DNA of 6,388 nt from Pseudomonadota bacterium. Lineage in GTDB: Bacteria > Pseudomonadota > Gammaproteobacteria > Burkholderiales > Rhodocyclaceae. Positions 1-3,641 of this stretch are shown here, piece by piece (the stretch's first letter is position 1; the number at the start of each line of letters is the position of its first letter). The stretch is taken from assembly GCA_023459095.1 (NCBI GenBank), contig JAEWVQ010000245.1, positions 1 to 6,388 on the forward strand, in the 5' to 3' direction. A program made the position numbers and the translations under genes. The notes beneath the pieces are model-generated. The model searched no databases. It saw nothing but the letters and a program-made list of their open reading frames with translations, and had not been told where the DNA came from.

Positions 1-1
1 C

Positions 2-415
2 GGCGAACTGCGCGGCTGCATCGGCAGCGTGCGCGCGCAACGTGCGCTCGGCGACGACGTCGTCGCCAACGCGGTCGCCGCTGCCACCCGCGACAGCCGC
101 TTTGCGCCGTTGCGCGCGGACGAGCTCGACGCCGTGCGCATCGAAGTCTCGTTGCTGTCGGCGCCGGAGTTCATCGACTTCAAGGACGAGGCCGAACTGC
201 TCGCCCAGCTTCGCCCCGGCGAGGACGGCCTGATCCTCTTCGTCGGCTGCCGCAGCGCGACCTTCCTGCCGCAGGTGTGGGACGCCCTGCGCGAACCCGC
301 GGCCTTTCTCGCCGCGCTCAAGCACAAGGCCGGGCTCGACCCGCAGCGCGGCGTCGACGGCCTGATGGCCGCGCGTTACCAAGTGCGCAAATGGCGAGAA
401 GGCGCGCCCCGATGA
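2..415 (+). CDS. amrA: AmmeMemoRadiSam system protein A (AMMECR1 domain), 3' part, N-terminus outside window
   Basis: The frame is open from the first bases and ends at TGA 413-415, giving 137 visible residues. It opens with the family hallmark LRGCIGS, followed by a DVVANAVAAATRDSRFAPL stretch, IEVSLLS, a LRPGEDGLI block, and FLPQVW with a KAGL tail. These are the conserved blocks of AMMECR1 proteins in the right order. Family members are roughly 180-200 aa, so about 50-60 N-terminal residues should lie upstream. In bacteria and archaea AMMECR1 proteins are encoded with, or fused to, a Memo-like protein (AmrB) and with a radical SAM enzyme (AmrS). The AmrS partner is present here at 1560. 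I know of no established biochemical activity for the protein. It has no visible membrane segment, so it is probably cytosolic. Its stop codon overlaps the start of the CooA-like gene (ATGA), which implies co-transcription and translational coupling. amrB may lie just upstream of the window (inference). Confidence 0.93.
   Translation, partial: GELRGCIGSVRAQRALGDDVVANAVAAATRDSRFAPLRADELDAVRIEVSLLSAPEFIDFKDEAELLAQLRPGEDGLILFVGCRSATFLPQVWDALREPAAFLAALKHKAGLDPQRGVDGLMAARYQVRKWREGAPR
396..402 (+). promoter_or_regulatory. Shine-Dalgarno-like sequence for the CooA-like gene
   Basis: GAGAAGG lies 9 nt before the ATG at 412, inside the end of amrA. It supports the 412 start over the upstream in-frame start at 277, which would add 45 residues buried in amrA with no resemblance to the regulator family. 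Confidence 0.55.
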
Positions 416-1074
416 ATCCGCACGGTGCGGCCCATGGCCCGCTCGCCGACGGCGACTTTCCAGACGAACTGTTCCCCAGCGTGCGCCGCCATGCCCGCGG
501 CGCCTTCATCGCCACACCGGGCACCGGCGGCAACACCATTTTCGTGCTCCAGCACGGACGCGCCCGGGTCTTTCTGAGCGGCGACGACAAGGAGCTCACC
601 CTGGCTTTCCTCGAGCCCGGCGAGATCTACTGCAGCCACACCCGCGCCTGGGTCGAGGCGGTCACCGACTGCAGCGTGCTGACCGCCGACACCGCCCATT
701 TCCAGGCCCGCCTGCTCGACGATCCCCAACTCATGCCCGTGACCATCCGCGTGCTCGCCCGCCTGCTCGGCAGCTCGATCAACATCATCGAGAATCTCGC
801 CTTCCGCGACGTCCCCGGCCGCCTCGCCAACTTCCTCCTCGGTCTCGCCCGCGACGCCGATCCGGCACTGCCGCCGGGGCTGCGCGTGCCGCTGCAACTG
901 CGCACCGAAGACATCGCCCGCCTGCTCGGCAGCTCGCGGCAGACCGTGTCCTCGCTGTTCGCCCGCCTCGTGCGCGACGGCGTCATCGCCCGCGACGGTC
1001 GCCGCGCCGTGCTGCTGCTCGACCCCGCCGAGCTCGCGCGGCGCGCCAACGGCGCCGAACTGTCGCGCGGCTGA
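412..1074 (+). CDS. cooA: CooA-like CRP/FNR-family transcriptional activator, probable heme CO sensor
   Basis: The product is 220 aa; Rhodospirillum rubrum CooA is 222 aa. Residues about 17-105 form the cyclic-nucleotide-binding-like sensor fold, about 106-135 the dimerisation C-helix, and about 160-205 a winged helix-turn-helix. Cys74-Ser-His76 falls where CooA has its ferric/ferrous heme ligands Cys75 and His77. The surrounding text, GEIYCSHTRA, closely resembles CooA of Carboxydothermus (GDIFCTHTRA) as I remember it. The distal-pocket positions 113, 116, 117 and 120 of R. rubrum CooA correspond without gaps to Ile112, Leu115, Ala116 and Leu119. The recognition helix has GSSRQT at 173-178, as in CooA. 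CooA proteins activate transcription when CO binds the heme. The start at 412 is chosen for length, the Shine-Dalgarno-like sequence, and the 4-nt overlap with amrA. The gene lies directly upstream of cowN, with a matching operator between them. An odd feature is the N-terminus, Met-Asn-Pro-His, rather than Met-Pro-Pro. Less likely, it is a generic CRP/FNR regulator without heme. Confidence 0.87.
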   Translation: MNPHGAAHGPLADGDFPDELFPSVRRHARGAFIATPGTGGNTIFVLQHGRARVFLSGDDKELTLAFLEPGEIYCSHTRAWVEAVTDCSVLTADTAHFQARLLDDPQLMPVTIRVLARLLGSSINIIENLAFRDVPGRLANFLLGLARDADPALPPGLRVPLQLRTEDIARLLGSSRQTVSSLFARLVRDGVIARDGRRAVLLLDPAELARRANGAELSRG

Positions 1075-1076
1075 CA
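1061..1076 (+). promoter_or_regulatory. Predicted CooA/CRP-type operator upstream of cowN
   Basis: TGTCG-CGCGGC-TGACA is a 16-bp near-palindrome. With one more base on each side it is CTGTCG-N6-TGACAG, matching in 5 of 6 arm positions. It resembles the two-fold TGTC(A/G)-N6-(C/T)GACA sites known for CooA. The cooA stop codon TGA (1072-1074) is part of the right half-site. The centre at 1068.5 lies 41.5 bp upstream of the start site inferred from the -10 box at 1098-1103, the class II activator position. Binding is predicted, not shown. Confidence 0.6.
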
Positions 1077-1103
1077 GACACGGCGCAGGCGCGGCGCCAC
1101 AAT
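1075..1103 (+). promoter_or_regulatory. Predicted cowN promoter (-35 CAGACA, -10 CACAAT)
   Basis: The -35 candidate CAGACA (1075-1080) and the -10 candidate CACAAT (1098-1103) each match the sigma-70 consensus at 4 of 6 positions, with a 17-bp spacer. The -35 box overlaps the right half of the operator, as expected for a weak promoter that needs a bound activator. Transcription would start near 1110, leaving a leader of about 31 nt before cowN. Each box alone is weak; the exact spacing to the operator is what supports the call. Confidence 0.45.
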
Positions 1104-1140
1104 CGCGGCGCTCCTCCACCGTCCCCCTGCCCCAACCGCC

Positions 1141-1470
1141 ATGACGACCTCCTCCGCCTCCAGCCGCCTCGCCAACCCCTTCGCCGATGCCCTCGACAAA
1201 CCCGATCGCTACGTCTCGTTCTGCGGCATCGACTGCGACGGCAACGCCCGCCTGCTGATGCAGTACGTCCGCCGCCACATCGACGATCCGGCGCGCACCA
1301 ACGCGTTCTGGGAGAAGTTCCGCGACAAGCTCGAAGGCCGCAGCAGTGAGCGCTGCGACGAGCTCTTCCTGGTCCACAGCTACATCAACATGCTCCGCGA
1401 GCTGTTCGAGACCTACGACGACGACGAAGCCCTGCGCCTGCTCGACAAGCTCGAGGAGGAATGCTGCTGA
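1141..1470 (+). CDS. cowN: CowN, nitrogenase-protecting (N2-fixation sustaining) protein under CO
   Basis: The product is a 109-aa soluble protein. Its core matches the CowN family as I remember it: RYVSFCGIDCDGNA (residues 23-36), a DPARTNAFWEKF segment (49-60), DELFLVHSYINMLRELFE (73-90), and an acidic end LLDKLEEECC (100-109) finishing in two cysteines. CowN was described in Rhodospirillum rubrum as needed for nitrogen-fixing growth in the presence of CO, and purified CowN lessens CO inhibition of Mo-nitrogenase. It should act in the cytoplasm on nitrogenase, whose genes are not in this window. There are five cysteines: 28, 32, 72, 108 and 109. ATG 1141 is the only possible start: no ATG, GTG or TTG occurs in frame between the upstream stop (1072) and this codon, and the next Met is residue 40, inside the core. 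There is no recognisable Shine-Dalgarno sequence. Control by the adjacent CooA-like protein is inferred from the operator. Confidence 0.9.
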   Translation: MTTSSASSRLANPFADALDKPDRYVSFCGIDCDGNARLLMQYVRRHIDDPARTNAFWEKFRDKLEGRSSERCDELFLVHSYINMLRELFETYDDDEALRLLDKLEEECC

Positions 1471-1484
1471 CGCGGGCGCCGCGC

Positions 1485-1512
1485 CTGACTTTCCGCCGCC
1501 GGCGGTGCTAAT
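1485..1512 (+). promoter_or_regulatory. Weak candidate promoter for amrS
   Basis: In the 89-nt gap after cowN, CTGACT (1485-1490) and GCTAAT (1507-1512) match the -35 and -10 consensus at 4 of 6 positions each, with a 16-bp spacer. The AT-richer patch at 1509-1521 stands out from its surroundings. amrS could equally be read through from cowN. Confidence 0.28.
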
Positions 1513-1522
1513 CTGGATTTTG

Positions 1523-1543
1523 GTGGCGCACCCGTTGCGCCAC
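1523..1543 (+). repeat. Perfect 8-bp inverted repeat in the amrS leader
   Basis: GTGGCGCA (1523-1530) and TGCGCCAC (1536-1543) pair perfectly around a 5-nt loop, CCCGT. No T-run follows, so it is not a standard intrinsic terminator. It ends 5 nt before the GGAG of amrS, so it could affect translation initiation or RNA stability. The function is unknown. Confidence 0.5.
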
Positions 1544-1548
1544 GCTGC

Positions 1549-1552
1549 GGAG
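1549..1552 (+). promoter_or_regulatory. Shine-Dalgarno GGAG for amrS
   Basis: GGAG lies 7 nt before the ATG at 1560 and supports that start. Confidence 0.55.
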
Positions 1553-1559
1553 CACCGCC

Positions 1560-2630
1560 ATGAACCACCCCGCACACTACTGGCACCGCCTCGACGACGG
1601 CCGCATCCAGTGCGACCTGTGCCCGCGCTACTGCAAGCTGCACGCCGACCAGCGCGGCGCCTGCTTCGTGCGCATGCGCGAAGGCGACGCGCTGGTGCTC
1701 ACCACCTACGGCCGCAGCTCCGGCTTCTGCATCGACCCGGTCGAGAAGAAACCGCTCAACCACTTCCTGCCCGGCACCAGCGTGTTCTCCTTCGGCACCG
1801 CGGGCTGCAATCTCGCGTGCAAGTTCTGCCAGAACTGGGACATTTCCAAATCGCGCGACATGGACCGGCTGATGGACGCCGCCGCACCCGACGAGATCGC
1901 CGCCACCGCGGCAAAGTGGCACTGCGCGAGCGTGGCCTACACCTACAACGACCCGGTGATCTTCGCCGAGTACGCGATCGACACCGCGATCGCCTGCCAC
2001 GCGCGCGGCCTGAAGAACATCGCGGTCACCGCCGGCTACATCACCGAACTCGCCCGCGCCGACTTCTTCCGCCACATGGACGCGGCCAATGTCGACCTCA
2101 AGGGCTTCACCGACGCCTTCTACGTGCACCAGTGCGGCGCCCATCTGCAGCCCGTGCTCGACACCCTGGTGTGGCTGGTGCACGAAAGTCCGGTCTGGGT
2201 GGAAATCACCACGCTGCTGATTCCCGGCCTCAACGACGGCGACGACGAGATCGGCCGCCTCGCGCGCTGGGTGCGCGACGAACTCGGCGACGAGGTGCCG
2301 CTGCACTTCACCGCCTTCCACCCCGACTTCAAGCTCACCGACCTTCCGCCCACGCCGCCCGCCACGCTGAGCCGCGCGCGCCGCATCGCCCTCGACGCCG
2401 GCCTGCGCCACGTCTACACCGGCAACGTGCACGACGCCGAGGGCGGCACCACACGCTGCGCCGGATGCGGCGAGGTGCTGATCGTGCGCGACTGGTACGA
2501 GATCCTCGACTACCGCGTCGACGCCCACGGCGCCTGTCCGCGCTGCGCCCGCCCACTCGCCGGGCGCTTCGCCCCCTACGGCCAGCCTTTCGGTGCGCGC
2601 CGCATTCCGGTGGCGATCCATCGCGCCTGA
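1560..2630 (+). CDS. amrS: AmmeMemoRadiSam system radical SAM enzyme
   Basis: The product is 356 aa, cytosolic, with no signal peptide or membrane segment. The radical SAM 4Fe-4S motif is CNLACKFC (Cys83, Cys87, Cys90; CxxxCxxC), followed by QNWDISK. The protein resembles the pyruvate formate-lyase-activase-like branch that includes AmrS. An N-terminal cysteine set (Cys18, Cys21, Cys25, Cys35) precedes the core. YTYNDPVIFAEYA (residues about 128-140), DLKGFTD and the ITTLLIPGLND block are typical of the barrel. The C-terminal tail carries two CxxC pairs (Cys300/303 and Cys326/329), which look like a metal-binding ribbon. The enzyme is expected to reductively cleave S-adenosylmethionine to a 5'-deoxyadenosyl radical; I know of no established substrate. 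The AmrA partner is encoded at the left edge of the window, separated from amrS by cooA and cowN. The ATG at 1560 is preceded by GGAG and places the N-terminal cysteines correctly. Confidence 0.92.
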   Translation: MNHPAHYWHRLDDGRIQCDLCPRYCKLHADQRGACFVRMREGDALVLTTYGRSSGFCIDPVEKKPLNHFLPGTSVFSFGTAGCNLACKFCQNWDISKSRDMDRLMDAAAPDEIAATAAKWHCASVAYTYNDPVIFAEYAIDTAIACHARGLKNIAVTAGYITELARADFFRHMDAANVDLKGFTDAFYVHQCGAHLQPVLDTLVWLVHESPVWVEITTLLIPGLNDGDDEIGRLARWVRDELGDEVPLHFTAFHPDFKLTDLPPTPPATLSRARRIALDAGLRHVYTGNVHDAEGGTTRCAGCGEVLIVRDWYEILDYRVDAHGACPRCARPLAGRFAPYGQPFGARRIPVAIHRA

Positions 2631-2720
2631 AGCCGCCATCCCGCAACCGCCCGCCGAGCGTGCCTTGCCGGCCCTCCGGGGGCGTGTCATGCTCGCCGAA
2701 AACTCAGCAGGCCGGCCATC

Positions 2721-3467
2721 GTGAAGCTGCGTCGCACCCCCATCAGCATCCCCGTCGAAGGCGTCTGGCTGAACGCCGAACTTGCCCATACGCCCGATGC
2801 GCGTGGCCTCGCCGTGATCCTGGACGCCGCACCTGACGGTGCGGACCACGCTGCCGAGGCGATCACCGGGCACGACGCGGCCCCCGGCCCCTCTGCCCTC
2901 CCGCCCCCCGACCCCAGCGCCGTCGCGCTGCAGGCCGCCGGCTTCGCCACCCTGAGGCTGTCGCTGCTCAGCCCCTACGAGGCCAGCCGCGATCCCGACG
3001 CCGCCTACAACGTGCCCATGCTCGCCCGCCGCGTGCTCGCCGCGCTCGACTGGCGCGACCACCAGCCGCCGCTCGCCGCACTCGCCGTCGGCGTAGTCGC
3101 CAGCGGCACCGCCTGCGGCGCCGCGATCCGCGCCGCAGCCGCCGCGCCGCAGCGCATCACCGCCGTGGTCTGCCACGGCGGCCGTCCCGACCTCGCCGGC
3201 GTCGGCCCGCTTGCCGCCCTGCGCATCCCGCTGCGCCTCACCGTGGCGCACGACGACCCCGCCGCGGCCATGCTGCAGCAGGCCTTCGAGCGCATTCCGG
3301 GGGTGCGCGACTACCAGACGGTGGGCAGCGCCGCGACCGCTGGCCGGCTCGCCGTCGACTGGCTGAGCACGCACCTGCCACCGCCGGCGCCCCTCTCCAG
3401 CCCACAGCCCGCGGCACCCGATGGCGCAGCGCCAGCCGGAGCGCCGCCGGAAGCAGCCCGCGGCTGA
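2721..3467 (+). CDS. Dienelactone-hydrolase-like alpha/beta-fold protein with a degenerate catalytic site
   Basis: The product is 248 aa, starting at GTG (2721) with a weak AGCAGG nine bases before it; no earlier start is open in this frame. Its order of blocks matches dienelactone-hydrolase-like proteins: an IPVEG...LNAEL opening (10-21), QAAGFATLRLSLLSPYE (71-87), the MLARRVLAALDW helix (100-111), a nucleophile-elbow region at 123-136, AVVCHGGRPDLAG (148-160), a strand ending in an AHDD acid loop (176-179), and a closing DWLSTHL helix (213-219). Active members have an HG near the first strand, a GxSxG elbow and a late catalytic His. Here these read ILDAAPDG, VVASGTACG (Ser128, without GxSxG) and GSAATAG with no His. 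Asp178/179 is kept. It may therefore be a non-catalytic or altered protein. The tail (220-248) is Ala/Pro-rich and probably disordered. No signal peptide is visible. The fold assignment is fairly sure; the function is unknown. Confidence 0.75.
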   Translation: MKLRRTPISIPVEGVWLNAELAHTPDARGLAVILDAAPDGADHAAEAITGHDAAPGPSALPPPDPSAVALQAAGFATLRLSLLSPYEASRDPDAAYNVPMLARRVLAALDWRDHQPPLAALAVGVVASGTACGAAIRAAAAAPQRITAVVCHGGRPDLAGVGPLAALRIPLRLTVAHDDPAAAMLQQAFERIPGVRDYQTVGSAATAGRLAVDWLSTHLPPPAPLSSPQPAAPDGAAPAGAPPEAARG

Positions 3468-3477
3468 ACGCCGCTCA

Positions 3478-3499
3478 CGCCCGATTCGCGCCCGATTCG
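3478..3499 (+). repeat. Tandem direct repeat, 2 x 11 bp
   Basis: CGCCCGATTCG occurs twice back to back (3478-3488 and 3489-3499), just after the hydrolase-like gene ends. A third partial copy (CCGAT) follows at 3502-3506. It may be simple replication slippage in GC-rich DNA. Confidence 0.6.
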
Positions 3500-3536
3500 T
3501 ACCGATGCCCCACCTCCGGACAGCGTCCGGAATCGG
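3492..3536 (+). repeat. Nested inverted repeat between the hydrolase-like gene and mfd
   Basis: The inner arms TCCGGAC (3515-3521) and GTCCGGA (3525-3531) pair perfectly around AGC. The outer arms CCGATTC (3492-3498) and GAATCGG (3530-3536) can also pair, sharing two bases with the inner arm. No T-run follows, so intrinsic termination is not supported. It could be an RNA hairpin limiting read-through into mfd, or a protein-binding site. Confidence 0.5.
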
Positions 3537-3579
3537 CGCGAGCATCGGCACTCAGCGCTGCGGCCGCAGACGATCCTTC

Positions 3580-3585
3580 TATAAT
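3580..3585 (+). promoter_or_regulatory. Candidate -10 box for mfd (TATAAT)
   Basis: A perfect TATAAT, rare in such GC-rich DNA, lies 56 nt before the mfd start. No good -35 match is seen at 16-18 bp spacing: the region 3556-3563 reads CGCTGCGG. The transcript would start near 3592, with a leader of about 50 nt. Confidence 0.5.
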
Positions 3586-3641
3586 CCGCCCTTCGACCTC
3601 CCCTGCCGCGTGCCGCGCCGCGACACGCCTCGTTCGCGTTC

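Noticed and set aside
277..411. Longer start for the CooA-like gene at 277
   Set aside because: It would add 45 Arg-rich residues inside amrA, with no family similarity; the 412 start gives the CooA length and has a ribosome site.
1491..1506. GC palindrome CCGCCGGCGG after cowN as an intrinsic terminator
   Set aside because: The stem has essentially no loop and no T-run follows. Short GC palindromes of this kind are common in such GC-rich DNA.
376..1575. 399-aa open frame on the minus strand opposite cooA and cowN
   Set aside because: It lies opposite two well-supported genes, has low-complexity Gly/Ala/Val/Glu composition, and matches no family I know. It is a typical shadow in GC-rich DNA.
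2685..2700. Possible second CooA site, TGTCA at 2685-2689
   Set aside because: Only one half-site is present; six bases on, the sequence is CCGAA rather than a GACA arm.
1346..2836. 496-aa plus-strand open frame overlapping cowN and amrS
   Set aside because: It is an Arg/Pro/His-rich out-of-frame product of amrS with no domain resemblance; amrS carries all the conserved motifs.
1413..3551. 712-aa open frame on the minus strand across amrS and the hydrolase-like gene
   Set aside because: It spans several genes and both gaps on the other strand, with Gly/Ala/Val/His/Arg-rich low-complexity sequence and no recognisable domain.
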